DNA of 64,000 bases from contig CANFJB010000008.1 of NCBI GenBank assembly GCA_947447375.1, positions 41,446-105,445 of the forward strand, written 5' to 3'. The translations under genes were made by a program, and so were the position numbers. This DNA comes from Bacteroidota bacterium (GTDB taxonomy: Bacteria > Bacteroidota > Bacteroidia > Flavobacteriales > Flavobacteriaceae). Below the pieces are notes generated by a model that was not told where the DNA came from, ran no database searches, and saw only the letters and a program-made list of their open reading frames with translations. Shown piece after piece: positions 1 through 9,571 of this stretch (position 1 is its first letter; each line of letters starts with the position of its first letter).

Positions 1-486
1 AAAGTGTCTGATGAATCTTTAAAAGCAGCAAAAGAAAAAATTGTTTTGATTAAAAAGAGAATTGAAGACAAGGAGATCACATTTGCAGAAGCGGCAAGAA
101 CTTTATCTGATGAAAAAGAAACTAGAGCAAATGGAGGTGTTTTAATTAACCCAAAAACACAAGACACTCGTTTTGAGTTGACAAAAATGGATCCTACATT
201 ATATTCAAATGTATCTAATTTAAAAGAAGGTGAAATCTCAGCTCCGCTTGGAGAAGAAGATCAAACAGGAAAAAAGAAATTCAAACTTTTAACCGTAACA
301 AATAGAATCAATGAGCACACTGCAGATTATGCTAAGGATTATATAAAAATTAAAAACCTAGCTTTAAAAGAAAAACAAATTAAAGCAATTGGTAAATGGT
401 TTGAAGAGAAAATTAAAGAAACATTCATCAAAATTAATGGTGAATACCGTGATTGTGTTTTCACTAATAACTGGTTAAAAAAATAA
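1..486 (+). CDS. Parvulin-type peptidylprolyl isomerase (SurA/PrsA-like), 5' end missing
   Basis: The frame is open from the first base, so this is the C-terminal 161 codons of a longer protein; the GTG at 4 is internal. The stretch KKRIEDKEITFAEAARTLSD, followed about ten residues later by NGGVL, is the typical parvulin rotamase pattern with a loss of acidic residues just before the Gly-Gly. Such proteins are periplasmic chaperones that isomerise Xaa-Pro bonds during outer-membrane protein folding. The signal peptide and N-terminal chaperone part lie outside the window. The moxR gene follows 49 bp later on the same strand. Family call is from motif recognition only. Confidence 0.75.
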   Translation, partial: KVSDESLKAAKEKIVLIKKRIEDKEITFAEAARTLSDEKETRANGGVLINPKTQDTRFELTKMDPTLYSNVSNLKEGEISAPLGEEDQTGKKKFKLLTVTNRINEHTADYAKDYIKIKNLALKEKQIKAIGKWFEEKIKETFIKINGEYRDCVFTNNWLKK

Positions 487-535
487 GATAGAATTCAATC
501 GAAAGTTATATTTCCTTAATTCAAAACAATTAAAA

Positions 536-1489
536 ATGTCTGACGTAGCCGAAATAAATAAATTGGTTCAAAAGAGAATTGAACTTAAAAAAGAAATAGC
601 AAAAATAATTGTTGGTCAAGAAGAAGTTGTTGATCAAATAGTTTTGAGTATTTTCTCTGGCGGTCACGCATTATTGGTTGGTGTGCCAGGTTTGGCAAAA
701 ACATTAATGGTAAACACCATTTCTCAAGCTTTAGGATTGGATTTCAAGAGAATTCAATTTACACCGGATTTAATGCCTTCGGATATTTTAGGAAGCGAAA
801 TTTTAGATGAAAATCGTCAATTTAAATTCTTAAAAGGACCTATTTTTTCTAACATCATTTTGGCTGACGAAATCAATAGAACGCCGCCAAAAACGCAAGC
901 CGCTTTATTAGAAGCGATGCAAGAAAGAGCAGTTACAATTGCGGGCCACAACTATAAATTAGATTTGCCTTATTTTGTTTTGGCAACTCAAAATCCAATT
1001 GAGCAGGAAGGAACTTATCCTTTGCCAGAAGCGCAATTAGACCGTTTTATGTTTTCTATAAAATTAGATTACCCAACTTTTGAAGAGGAAGTGCAAGTGG
1101 TAAAAAACACTACTTCAAATTCTGATGTTACTGTAAATCCGTTGTTTAACTCTCAAGAAATTATCGATTTCCAACAGTTAATTAGAAGAATCCCTGTTGC
1201 TGATAATGTCGTTGAATACGCGGTAACTTTAGTTAGTAAAACAAGACCAGATAATTCACTTTCAAATGATTATGTGAAAAATTATATCGATTGGGGAGCT
1301 GGACCAAGAGCCTCACAAAATTTAATTTTAGCCGCTAAAGCAAATGCTGCATTCAATGGTAAATTTTCACCAGATATTGAAGATGTGAAAGCGGTAGCAA
1401 CTGGCATCTTAAGACATCGTGTAGTGAAAAATTATAAAGCCGATGCCGAAGGGATTTCTATTGAAAAAATAATCGATTCCTTATTATAA
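536..1489 (+). CDS. MoxR-family AAA+ ATPase
   Basis: A 317-residue AAA+ protein of the MoxR/RavA group, whose members act as ATP-driven chaperones that help mature or insert metal cofactors and often work with VWA-domain and DUF58 proteins. Walker A is GVPGLAKT at about residues 49-56, Walker B is ILADEIN at about 108-114, and the sensor region includes VLATQNPIEQEGTYPLPEAQ, the hallmark of MoxR. Length is normal for the family. The ATG is preceded by an A-rich stretch and no Shine-Dalgarno, as usual in Bacteroidota. No DUF58 or VWA partner follows; a terminator ends the unit directly downstream. Confidence 0.93.
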   Translation: MSDVAEINKLVQKRIELKKEIAKIIVGQEEVVDQIVLSIFSGGHALLVGVPGLAKTLMVNTISQALGLDFKRIQFTPDLMPSDILGSEILDENRQFKFLKGPIFSNIILADEINRTPPKTQAALLEAMQERAVTIAGHNYKLDLPYFVLATQNPIEQEGTYPLPEAQLDRFMFSIKLDYPTFEEEVQVVKNTTSNSDVTVNPLFNSQEIIDFQQLIRRIPVADNVVEYAVTLVSKTRPDNSLSNDYVKNYIDWGAGPRASQNLILAAKANAAFNGKFSPDIEDVKAVATGILRHRVVKNYKADAEGISIEKIIDSLL

Positions 1490-1507
1490 AAAAAAATATA
1501 TTTTAAG

Positions 1508-1545
1508 AAAACCTCAAATTTTACTAAAGATTTGAGGTTTTTTGT
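1508..1545 (+). terminator. Rho-independent terminator after the MoxR gene
   Basis: Inverted repeat AAACCTCAAAT / ATTTGAGGTTT with a loop of about ten bases, followed by a T-rich tail, 18 bp after the stop codon. Confidence 0.85.
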
Positions 1546-1719
1546 TTGATGCTAATTTCGGAATTCATAAAAATCTCAATATAATTTATTAATTAGATAA
1601 AATTTTAATATTATTTTGTTTATTTAATAATTATTCGCTGAATTATTGCTATTATTTAAATAATAATCAGTTCAAATGCTTGTTTTATTAAAATATCTTT
1701 AATATTAAATGTTATTGCT

Positions 1720-1727
1720 TAAATTTG
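1720..1727 (+). promoter_or_regulatory. -7 box of the aconitase promoter
   Basis: TAAATTTG matches the Bacteroidota -7 consensus TAnnTTTG, 28 bp before the ATG at 1756. No TTG lies at the expected 19-bp upstream spacing, so only half of the promoter is clear. Confidence 0.4.
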
Positions 1728-1755
1728 TATTCTAAATAAACTAATATTGATTACT

Positions 1756-4020
1756 ATGGCTTTTGATATAGAAATGATAAAAAAGGTTTACAACAATATG
1801 CCTTCTCGTGTAGACAAAGCAAGAGAAATTGTTGGACGACCATTAACTTTAACGGAGAAAATTTTATATACCCATCTTTGGGAAGGAACACCTTCTCAAG
1901 CTTTTAAAAATGGAGTTGACTATGTTGACTTTGCTCCAGATCGTGTTGCTTGCCAAGATGCCACTGCTCAAATGGCTTTATTGCAATTCATGCATGCTGG
2001 AAAGAAGACGGTTGCAGTTCCAACAACGGTGCATTGTGATCACTTAATCCAAGCAAAAGTTGGTGCTTCCACTGATTTAGCTGTTGCAAATTCGCAATCG
2101 AAAGAAGTTTTTGATTTCTTATCATCAGTTTCAAATAAATATGGAATCGGATTTTGGAAACCGGGTTCTGGGATTATTCACCAAATTGTTTTAGAAAATT
2201 ATGCATTTCCTGGCGGAATGATGATTGGAACCGATTCTCACACTGTAAATGCAGGTGGTTTAGGGATGCTAGCAATTGGTGTTGGTGGTGCTGATGCAGT
2301 TGATGTAATGTCAGGAATGTCTTGGGAATTGAAATTTCCAAAATTAATTGGAGTTAAACTTACAGGAAAATTAAACGGTTGGACTGCTCCAAAAGATGTT
2401 ATTCTAAAAGTTGCCGATATTCTTACTGTTAAAGGTGGAACTGGTGCAATTGTTGAATATTTTGGTGAAGGGGCAACTAATATGTCTTGTACTGGGAAAG
2501 GTACTATTTGTAATATGGGTGCTGAAATTGGAGCTACTACTTCTACATTTGGTTATGATGATTCAATGAGAAGATATTTAGCGGCTACTGGTCGTCAAGA
2601 TGTAGTTGATGCTGCCGATAAAGTAGCTGATTATTTAACTGGTGACGCTGAAGTTTATGCCAACCCAGAGAAATATTTTGATCAATTAATTGAAATAAAT
2701 TTAAGTGAATTAGAGCCTTATATCAATGGACCTTTCACTCCAGATAGAGGAACTCCAGTTTCTAAAATGAAAGAAGAAGCGGCTAAAAATAACTGGCCTT
2801 TAAAAGTAGAATGGGGATTAATTGGTTCATGTACCAACTCATCTTATGAAGATATGGCTCGTGCAGCTTCAATTGTAGAACAAGCTGTTGCACATGGAAT
2901 TTCGCCTAAAGCAGAATTTGGAATTAACCCAGGTTCAGAGCAAATCAGATATACAATCGAAAGAGATGGAATTATTGCTACTTTCGAAAAAATGGGTACT
3001 AAAGTTTTTACAAATGCTTGTGGTCCATGTATCGGTCAGTGGGATAGAGAAGGAGCAGATAAAGGAGAGAAAAACACTATCGTTCACTCATTCAACAGAA
3101 ACTTTTCAAAGCGTGCCGACGGAAATCCAAACACTCATGCTTTTGTAACTTCACCAGAAATGGTAGCTGCATTAGCAATTTCAGGAGATTTGTCTTTCAA
3201 TCCAATCACAGATACTTTATTAAATGACAATGGAGAAGCCGTGAAATTATTACCTCCAAATGGTGATGAATTACCAAAAAGAGGATTTGATGTTGATGAT
3301 AATGGTTTTCAAGCTCCGGCTGCAGATGGTAGTAAAGTAGTAGTTGCCGTTTCTGAAACTTCAGATAGATTGCAATTATTAGCGCCATTTGATGCTTGGG
3401 ATGGTAAAAATTATACCGGTGCAAAATTATTAATCAAAGCATTCGGAAAATGTACTACTGACCATATTTCTATGGCAGGACCATGGTTGAGATTCCGCGG
3501 ACATTTAGATAATATTTCAAATAATATGTTGATTGGTGCAGTAAATGCGTTCAATCAAGAAGCAAACAAAGTTAAAAATCAATTGACAGGTGCTTATGAA
3601 GCAGTTCCTGCAGTAGCAAGAGCCTATAAAGCAGCTGGAGTTCCAAGTATCGTTGTTGGTGATCAAAATTACGGTGAAGGTTCTTCAAGAGAACACGCTG
3701 CAATGGAGCCTCGTTTCCTTGGAGTTAAAGCGGTTTTAGTGAAATCTTTTGCTCGTATTCACGAAACTAATTTGAAAAAACAAGGAATGTTAGCGTTGAC
3801 TTTTGCTAACGAAGCAGATTACGACAAAATTCAAGAAAATGATACTATCAATTTCTTAGATTTAGTAGATTTTGCTCCAGGCAAACCATTGTCAATTGAA
3901 TTCGCTCACGAAGACGGATCGAAAGATGTGATTTTAGCTAATCATACTTATAATGATAGCCAAATTGGTTGGTTTGTTGCAGGTTCAGCATTGAATTTAA
4001 TAGCTGCTGGTAAAGCATAA
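1756..4020 (+). CDS. acn: Aconitate hydratase (mitochondrial-type aconitase)
   Basis: TCA-cycle enzyme that interconverts citrate and isocitrate through cis-aconitate. The 754 residues start [21 protein letters not shown] chose the ATG at 1756 over a TTG nine bases upstream because family members begin at this Met. The three [4Fe-4S] ligands are visible as Cys359 ([10 protein letters not shown]) and Cys422/Cys425 ([13 protein letters not shown]). The swivel domain contains the [12 protein letters not shown] substrate-binding motif near residue 637. Monocistronic: own -7 box upstream and a strong hairpin terminator immediately downstream. Length and motifs fit the mitochondrial-type rather than the AcnB subfamily. 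Confidence 0.97.
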   Translation: MAFDIEMIKKVYNNMPSRVDKAREIVGRPLTLTEKILYTHLWEGTPSQAFKNGVDYVDFAPDRVACQDATAQMALLQFMHAGKKTVAVPTTVHCDHLIQAKVGASTDLAVANSQSKEVFDFLSSVSNKYGIGFWKPGSGIIHQIVLENYAFPGGMMIGTDSHTVNAGGLGMLAIGVGGADAVDVMSGMSWELKFPKLIGVKLTGKLNGWTAPKDVILKVADILTVKGGTGAIVEYFGEGATNMSCTGKGTICNMGAEIGATTSTFGYDDSMRRYLAATGRQDVVDAADKVADYLTGDAEVYANPEKYFDQLIEINLSELEPYINGPFTPDRGTPVSKMKEEAAKNNWPLKVEWGLIGSCTNSSYEDMARAASIVEQAVAHGISPKAEFGINPGSEQIRYTIERDGIIATFEKMGTKVFTNACGPCIGQWDREGADKGEKNTIVHSFNRNFSKRADGNPNTHAFVTSPEMVAALAISGDLSFNPITDTLLNDNGEAVKLLPPNGDELPKRGFDVDDNGFQAPAADGSKVVVAVSETSDRLQLLAPFDAWDGKNYTGAKLLIKAFGKCTTDHISMAGPWLRFRGHLDNISNNMLIGAVNAFNQEANKVKNQLTGAYEAVPAVARAYKAAGVPSIVVGDQNYGEGSSREHAAMEPRFLGVKAVLVKSFARIHETNLKKQGMLALTFANEADYDKIQENDTINFLDLVDFAPGKPLSIEFAHEDGSKDVILANHTYNDSQIGWFVAGSALNLIAAGKA

Positions 4021-4034
4021 ATTAATTTTATAAT

Positions 4035-4069
4035 AAAAAAAAGCGCTGTGAAAACAGCGCTTTTTTTTG
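4035..4069 (+). terminator. Rho-independent terminator after aconitase
   Basis: Perfect stem AAGCGCTGT / ACAGCGCTT with a GAAA loop, flanked by A-run and T8. Confidence 0.92.
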
Positions 4070-4109
4070 TTTATTGCCTTAAAATAATCAAAATCATATT
4101 ATAGATTTT

Positions 4110-4139
4110 TTGTTCACTTCGTTAAAAATCCTATCTTTA
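4110..4139 (+). promoter_or_regulatory. Promoter of the APC permease gene
   Basis: TTG (4110-4112), 19 bp, then TATCTTTA (4132-4139): a near-perfect Bacteroidota promoter. It lies 21 bp before the ATG at 4161 and shows that the in-frame TTG at 4110 is the -33 element and not a start codon. Confidence 0.8.
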
Positions 4140-4160
4140 ACCAAACCAAAAACCAAAATT

Positions 4161-5570
4161 ATGCAAGACAACAACCCCGAAGATTTTAAAAGAGAATTAG
4201 GACTATTAGATGGAACAATGCTTGTTGTGGGTTCCATGATAGGTTCAGGAATATTTATTGTAAGTTCTGATATGGTTCGGCAAGTGGGTTCTGCAGGTTG
4301 GCTAATTGCAATTTGGGGTCTTACGGCCTTACTTACAATTGTTGCTGCTGTAAGTTACGGCGAATTGAGTGCTATGTTTCCAAAAGCCGGCGGTCAATAT
4401 GTTTATTTGAAAGAAGCCTACGGGAAATTAATAGGATTTTTATACGGTTGGAGCTTTTTTGCTGTAATTCAAACAGGTACAATCGCCGCAGTTGGGGTAG
4501 CATTTTCTAAATTTGCTGCCTATTTATATTCTCCGCTGAGTGAAAAAAATATCATATTTGAAGCTGGAAATTTCCAACTCCATGCGGCTCAAATTGTTTC
4601 TATAATTACCATTGTTTTACTTACCTATCTCAATAGTCGTGGAGTGAAAAACAGTAAAATTTTACAAACGATTTTAACTATAATTAAAATTTTATCTCTT
4701 TTAGGGTTGGTCATTTTTGGATTTGCTTTAGGCGCAAAAACAGAGATTTGGAATGCCAATTGGGCCGATGCGTGGGCTGTAAAATCATATGCAGCAGATA
4801 CTAACTCTTGGTTACCGATAGGAGGAATGGCTTTAATTGCGGCCGTATCAGCAGCTTTAGTAGGTTCTATTTTTTCAAGTGATGCTTGGAACGGCGTAAC
4901 TTTTATTGCCGGTGAAATTAAAAATCCAAAAAGGAATGTAGGCTTGAGTTTGTTTTTAGGAACCCTAATTGTAAGTGTTATTTATATTTTAGCCAATTTA
5001 ATGTATCTGGCTGTAGTCCCCCTTCAAGGAATTGCAACTGCCGAATCGGATAGGGTGGCGGTTGTCGCTTCGCAAAATATTTTTGGTGCTTCGGGAACCA
5101 TAATCATTGCATTAATGATTATGATTTCAACATTTGCCTGTAACAATGGATTGATTATGGCAGGTGCAAGAGTTTATTATACCATGGCAAAAGATGGTTT
5201 GTTCTTCAAAAAAGCAGCTACTTTAAACGAGTCAAGTGTGCCTTCTTGGTCTTTATGGGCGCAATGTTTCTGGGCTTCAGCGTTGTGTTTAACAGGAAAA
5301 TACGGTGATTTATTAGATTTTGTAGTTATCATCGTTCTTATTTTTTACATCCTAACGATCTACGGAATATTTATTCTTCGTAAGAAAATGCCAGATGCTG
5401 AAAGACCTTACAAGGCTTTTGGATATCCGTTTTTACCATTTTTATATATAATTATTGCAACCGCAATTTGTGCCGCATTACTAGTTACAAAAACGAGTAC
5501 TTGTGGTTGGGGTGTTTTGATTATGTTAATTGGAATCCCGATTTATTTTTTGATGAGCAAAGAGATTTAA
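4161..5570 (+). CDS. APC-family amino acid permease
   Basis: Inner-membrane transporter of 469 residues with about twelve hydrophobic helices, in the amino acid-polyamine-organocation superfamily. The N-terminal GTMLVVGSMIGSGIFIVSSD contains the GSGIF substrate-binding signature of helix 1, followed by the FPKAGGQYVYLKEAYG segment after helix 2 that is typical of LAT-like exchangers. Substrate cannot be read from sequence; closest family members move neutral amino acids. The ATG at 4161 is chosen because the upstream in-frame TTG is part of the promoter. It stands alone between its own promoter and a bidirectional terminator shared with the convergent GAPDH gene. Confidence 0.92.
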   Translation: MQDNNPEDFKRELGLLDGTMLVVGSMIGSGIFIVSSDMVRQVGSAGWLIAIWGLTALLTIVAAVSYGELSAMFPKAGGQYVYLKEAYGKLIGFLYGWSFFAVIQTGTIAAVGVAFSKFAAYLYSPLSEKNIIFEAGNFQLHAAQIVSIITIVLLTYLNSRGVKNSKILQTILTIIKILSLLGLVIFGFALGAKTEIWNANWADAWAVKSYAADTNSWLPIGGMALIAAVSAALVGSIFSSDAWNGVTFIAGEIKNPKRNVGLSLFLGTLIVSVIYILANLMYLAVVPLQGIATAESDRVAVVASQNIFGASGTIIIALMIMISTFACNNGLIMAGARVYYTMAKDGLFFKKAATLNESSVPSWSLWAQCFWASALCLTGKYGDLLDFVVIIVLIFYILTIYGIFILRKKMPDAERPYKAFGYPFLPFLYIIIATAICAALLVTKTSTCGWGVLIMLIGIPIYFLMSKEI

Positions 5571-5585
5571 TAAAGTTTAGAGTGT

Positions 5586-5627
5586 TAAAAAAATCCGTTT
5601 CATTAGAATAAATGAAACGGATTTTTT
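5586..5627. terminator. Bidirectional terminator between convergent genes
   Basis: Perfect 14-bp stem (5591-5604 pairs with 5611-5624; AAATCCGTTTCATT) with a 6-base loop, A-run on the left and T6 on the right, so it can end both the permease and the GAPDH transcripts. Confidence 0.9.
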
Positions 5628-5648
5628 GTGTCCAACAACCATTAACTA

Positions 5649-7091
5649 TTAGTAATACGAAAATCGTCTTACTTTCGAAATGTACTTTGCCAAGCGAATT
5701 ACTTGATGGCTATAGCCGTATTCATTATCGTACCAAATATATAACACTATATTTTTTCCGTCTTCTGAAACAATTGTCGCATTACTATCATAAATTGAAG
5801 GCGCTGATGTTCCTACAATATCTGATGAAACCAATTCGTTGTTGAGCGAGTATTTTATTTGTTCTACTAAATCACCTTCTAATGCGTATTTTTTCATAAT
5901 AGCATTGATTTTAGAAATAGTAGTCGTTTTCTTGATTTCTAAATTTAATATTACCAATGAACCGTTTGGAACAGGAACTCGAATCGCATTGGAAGTTAAT
6001 TTGCCTGCAAGACTCGGTAACGCTTTTGCAACAGCACTTCCCGCGCCAGTTTCTGTAATAACCATATTCAATGCCGCAGCCCTACCACGACGGTATTTTT
6101 TATGCATATTATCTACCAAATTCTGATCGTTGGTATAGGCATGAATAGTTTCTATATGACCTTTTACCACTCCCAAAGTGTCTTCAACGGCCTTTAATAT
6201 AGGAGTGATGGCATTGGTTGTACATGAAGCAGCAGAAAAAATATCAATTTCATCTGGGTTGTATTCATTGTGATTTACACCATGAACAATATTTGGCACA
6301 CCTTTTCCAGGAGCGGTAAGAAGCACTTTTTGAGCTCCTTTTGAGGATAAATGTCGTCTTAAAGCCTCTTCTGTTGTAAATGCTCCCGTATTGTCAATCA
6401 CTAAAGCATCGTTTATTCCGTATTTTGTGTAATCAATTTCTTCAGGTCCATTTGCTGTAATTACATGAACGGTCGTTCCGTTGATTATTAACGCATTATT
6501 TTTTACATCGGCAACTACTGAACCCATAAAATCACCGTGAATGGAGTCGTAACGCAATAAAGAAGCTCTTTTTTCTAATGAAACTGCATCATTTTTGTCG
6601 CGTGTAACAATAGCTCGCAATCGCAATTGCTCTCCTTTCCCCATTTTTATCATCAATTCGCGGGCAAGCAATCTTCCGATTCTACCAAAACCATAAAGAA
6701 CAACATCTTTTGAAGTAATTTCCTCAGTTTTCTTTATGTTATTTAATTTATCAATTACAAACGCTTTGACATTATTGTGCTTATTATCCTTCAAATGGTA
6801 TTCGTAGGTTAGTTTTCCAATATCTAATTTTGAAGGCGGTAAGTCCAATGATAATATGGCTTTTGCAATTTCGACTGTATCAAATATTGAAATTGGTTTG
6901 CCAACAAATTCTCCAGCATATTCATGAAGGTTGATAATTTCACTCACATTTTTATCAATTAATTGATTTCTAAAAAGCACCATTTCAATGGATTTGTCGT
7001 ACCATAGATCACTGATTATTTTAATAAATTCTACACCAGCTCTTCTTCGATTGGCTTGAAACGCAACCTCTTTTTCGTAAGATATTGTCAT
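5649..7091 (-). CDS. gap: Glyceraldehyde-3-phosphate dehydrogenase, long form with N-terminal extension
   Basis: Glycolytic/gluconeogenic enzyme converting glyceraldehyde 3-phosphate to 1,3-bisphosphoglycerate. The catalytic domain starts near residue 128 with the Rossmann motif VLYGFGRIGRLLAREL and carries the active-site SAASCTTNAITP with Cys290. About 125 residues precede the Rossmann fold, making 480 residues against about 335 for standard GapA; I recognise this long form as common in Flavobacteriia. The motif WYDNEYGYSHQV near the C-terminus is the usual catalytic-domain end. A promoter lies 43-72 bp upstream. Role of the extension is not known to me. Confidence 0.95.
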   Translation of the reverse strand: MTISYEKEVAFQANRRRAGVEFIKIISDLWYDKSIEMVLFRNQLIDKNVSEIINLHEYAGEFVGKPISIFDTVEIAKAILSLDLPPSKLDIGKLTYEYHLKDNKHNNVKAFVIDKLNNIKKTEEITSKDVVLYGFGRIGRLLARELMIKMGKGEQLRLRAIVTRDKNDAVSLEKRASLLRYDSIHGDFMGSVVADVKNNALIINGTTVHVITANGPEEIDYTKYGINDALVIDNTGAFTTEEALRRHLSSKGAQKVLLTAPGKGVPNIVHGVNHNEYNPDEIDIFSAASCTTNAITPILKAVEDTLGVVKGHIETIHAYTNDQNLVDNMHKKYRRGRAAALNMVITETGAGSAVAKALPSLAGKLTSNAIRVPVPNGSLVILNLEIKKTTTISKINAIMKKYALEGDLVEQIKYSLNNELVSSDIVGTSAPSIYDSNATIVSEDGKNIVLYIWYDNEYGYSHQVIRLAKYISKVRRFSYY

Positions 7092-7133
7092 AATAACTAA
7101 ACTAAATTTGAATTAATATATTGAAAATTTTTG

Positions 7134-7163
7134 CAAAAGTACCCATTTCAATCGATTTCGTAA
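7134..7163 (-). promoter_or_regulatory. Promoter of the GAPDH gene
   Basis: On the minus strand TTA (7161-7163), 19 bp, then TACTTTTG (7134-7141), a full -7 consensus match with a 2/3 match at -33, about 43 bp before the start codon. Confidence 0.7.
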
Positions 7164-7196
7164 CTAGTTTTAGTGTTAAATTTATTTATGACAAAT

Positions 7197-7230
7197 AAAA
7201 AAAAGCCGATTAATTAAAATCGACTTTTTT
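7197..7230 (-). terminator. Terminator after the HtrA gene
   Basis: Stem AAAAGCCGAT / ATCGACTTTT (one G-T pair) with an 8-base loop; on the minus strand it ends in a T-run. It lies 24 bp after the protease stop codon. Confidence 0.75.
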
Positions 7231-7253
7231 AAAAATTAAAGTAAGATGGTATT

Positions 7254-8654
7254 CTATAAAATTAAGCGGACCACTTGTCCGTTTACGGTGAGCATTTCAA
7301 TTTGAACCGCTTGGTTTTCATCTAAATTGGAAAGCGCCTTCGAAACTGTTTCTACATCAACGGCTTTAACATTTCCAATACTCAATATTATGCCTCCCTT
7401 CAGATCATTTGCGTAAGCGCTCAATTTATCATTGTCAATTTCTTTGATTTTAACGCCGTAGCTAATTCTGAATTTCTTCTTATCTGCAGAACCAATATTT
7501 TCTAAATCCAATCCTTTAAATTGTGTGTTGATGACATCACTTTTAGTTAATGTAACTGGAATTGTCATCGTTTTATCATTTCTGATAATGGTCACTTGAA
7601 CTTTATCATTTGGCCTTTTTGTACTAATATAACCGTTTAATTCAGCATATGAAGTTACATTTTGGTTGTCAATTTTCTTGATAATGTCTCCTTTTATTAA
7701 ACCAGATTTTTCAGCTCCTGTATTTTTATTGACACGTTTAATATAAAATCCTTCGGTTTCTTTAATTCCAAATTCTTTTGAAGTGTTACTATTCAATTCC
7801 CCACCTTCAACACCCAAAATGCCTCTTTGAACGTTGCCAAATTCCATGATATCTTCAATAATTTTACGAGTAATATTGGATGGAATTGCAAACGAATAAC
7901 CAACGTAAGAGCCTGTTTGTGAGGAAATCATAGTATTAATTCCAATTAATTCGCCACGAGTATTTACTAATGCTCCACCGCTGTTTCCAGGATTTACCGC
8001 TGCATCGGTTTGAATGAAAGATTGTATTCCTGAGGTATCTAAATTTCTAGCTTTTGCAGATACAATTCCAGCTGTAACCGTAGAAGTTAGGTTGTATGGA
8101 TTTCCAACCGCCAAAACCCATTCGCCTACTTTCACTAAATCGGAATCAGCAAATGTAGAATAAGCAAGTTTTTCGTCGGCATCGATTTTCAATAAAGCAA
8201 TATCCATTTTTGAATCGGTTCCAACCAATTTTGCTTTATATGATTTTTTGTTATTTAAGGTGATTTCAATTTCGGAAGCATCTTTAACAACGTGGTTATT
8301 TGTAACGATATAGCCATCTTCAGATATTATTACTCCGGAACCTGTTCCAATTTGTTCTTGTTGTTGCGCTCCTCTATATCCGTAAAAAAATTCCATTATT
8401 GGATTTGAAATAGAAGTATAGGAAACATTTTTTACGTGAACTACTGAGTGTACTGATTTGTCCGCTGCCTCAGTAAAGTCAACTGCTTCAGATGATAATC
8501 CAACAGTTTTACCATAATTGTTTGGAGCAAGTGTTACCACCGAATCCCTATTTTTTGAAAAATAGCCATTACTATCAAATAATAATTTGTAAGCTCCAAG
8601 TGTAGTAGCACCGCTTATCAGTGATACTAAGAATAGATTTGAGAAATTTTTCAT
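7254..8654 (-). CDS. htrA: HtrA/Deg-family periplasmic serine protease
   Basis: Envelope quality-control protease and chaperone. Residues 1-24 form a signal peptide or anchor (MKNFSNLFLVSLISGATTLG). The trypsin-like domain has the triad His121 (NNHVV), Asp151 (KMDIALL) and Ser225 (GNSGGAL). A PDZ domain follows at about 290-380, and a second, weaker PDZ-like segment fills the C-terminus to residue 466. Length is usual for DegP/DegQ. It has its own promoter 17-46 bp upstream and a terminator downstream, and is divergent from dapF. HtrA and DegQ-type cannot be told apart here. Confidence 0.94.
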   Translation of the reverse strand: MKNFSNLFLVSLISGATTLGAYKLLFDSNGYFSKNRDSVVTLAPNNYGKTVGLSSEAVDFTEAADKSVHSVVHVKNVSYTSISNPIMEFFYGYRGAQQQEQIGTGSGVIISEDGYIVTNNHVVKDASEIEITLNNKKSYKAKLVGTDSKMDIALLKIDADEKLAYSTFADSDLVKVGEWVLAVGNPYNLTSTVTAGIVSAKARNLDTSGIQSFIQTDAAVNPGNSGGALVNTRGELIGINTMISSQTGSYVGYSFAIPSNITRKIIEDIMEFGNVQRGILGVEGGELNSNTSKEFGIKETEGFYIKRVNKNTGAEKSGLIKGDIIKKIDNQNVTSYAELNGYISTKRPNDKVQVTIIRNDKTMTIPVTLTKSDVINTQFKGLDLENIGSADKKKFRISYGVKIKEIDNDKLSAYANDLKGGIILSIGNVKAVDVETVSKALSNLDENQAVQIEMLTVNGQVVRLIL

Positions 8655-8670
8655 AGTTATTTAATTTATT

Positions 8671-8700
8671 TAAAGTAAAAATAAAAAAGTATATTTTCAA
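8671..8700 (-). promoter_or_regulatory. Promoter of the HtrA gene
   Basis: On the minus strand TTG (8698-8700), 19 bp, then TTACTTTA (8671-8678). Spacing is exact; the -7 box differs from consensus at two positions. Confidence 0.5.
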
Positions 8701-8731
8701 AAAAAAGAGTTTAACGCTCGTTTAACAATGA

Positions 8732-8761
8732 TTAACATTTCATTAATAGTTTGTACTTTTG
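8732..8761 (+). promoter_or_regulatory. Promoter of the dapF operon
   Basis: TTA (8732-8734), 19 bp, TACTTTTG (8754-8761). It lies 17 bp before the ATG at 8779 and decides that start, since the alternative in-frame ATG at 8728 would lie upstream of the -7 box. Confidence 0.7.
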
Positions 8762-8778
8762 TAACAACCAAATATATT

Positions 8779-9561
8779 ATGGAAATCAATTTTGATAAAT
8801 ACGAAGGTACCGGCAATGATTTTGTGATGATTGATAATCGCAATGATTTCTTTCCTAAAAATGATGTTAATCTTATTGCTCATTTGTGCGATAGAAGGTT
8901 TGGCATTGGTGCTGATGGGTTAATTTTGTTAGAGAACGATTCTGAATCTGACTTCAAAATGGTATATTATAATTCTGATGGAAATCAAAGTACAATGTGT
9001 GGAAACGGAGGAAGATGTTTGGTAGCTTTCGCAAAAAAACTCCAGATTATTGATAATTCAACTTCTTTTATGGCTGTTGATGGAATACATCATGCTACAA
9101 TTTCAGGCGACAACAGTGTTTCTTTACAAATGAAGGACGTTGATTTTGTAAATAGTCAGTCAAATTATACTTTTTTGGATACTGGTTCGCCACATCACAT
9201 CGAAATGGTTTCTTCAATTTCAAGTTTAGATGTAAAATCTCAAGGAGCAGCAATTCGTTACAGCGATCTTTATGGTTCGGCTGGGGCCAATGTTAATTTT
9301 GTTGAACAAATAAGCGACGATACCTTTTCTATTCGTACCTACGAAAGGGGAGTTGAAGATGAAACGTTATCTTGTGGAACTGGAGCTACAGCTGCTGCAA
9401 TTGCAATGAGTTTTATTGGAAAAACAAATTCGAATTTGATTAAAATAAATGTTCAAGGTGGAAAATTAGAGGTTTCATTTGATAAAAAGGATTCTCAATT
9501 TTCCAATGTATTTTTAAAAGGGCCCGCAACTTTCGTATTCCAAGGAAAAATTAATATTTAA
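8779..9561 (+). CDS. dapF: Diaminopimelate epimerase
   Basis: Converts LL- to meso-diaminopimelate for lysine and peptidoglycan synthesis. The mature start MEINFDKYEGTGNDFVMIDN matches the family N-terminus. The two catalytic cysteines are Cys74 in MCGNGGRC and Cys199 in LSCGTGATA; the ERGVEDETLSCGTG block is the PROSITE-type signature. At 260 residues it has standard length. The start at 8779 is set by the promoter at 8732-8761. It begins a tight three-gene unit with an acetyltransferase (10-bp gap) and mltG (10-bp gap). Confidence 0.96.
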   Translation: MEINFDKYEGTGNDFVMIDNRNDFFPKNDVNLIAHLCDRRFGIGADGLILLENDSESDFKMVYYNSDGNQSTMCGNGGRCLVAFAKKLQIIDNSTSFMAVDGIHHATISGDNSVSLQMKDVDFVNSQSNYTFLDTGSPHHIEMVSSISSLDVKSQGAAIRYSDLYGSAGANVNFVEQISDDTFSIRTYERGVEDETLSCGTGATAAAIAMSFIGKTNSNLIKINVQGGKLEVSFDKKDSQFSNVFLKGPATFVFQGKINI

Positions 9562-9571
9562 TAGCAATAAT

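Noticed and set aside
4110..4160. TTG start adding 17 residues to the APC permease
   Set aside because: The TTG is the -33 element of a near-perfect promoter, so the transcript starts downstream of it.
5839..6126. 95-aa frame opposite GAPDH
   Set aside because: Antisense shadow of the conserved GAPDH catalytic domain.
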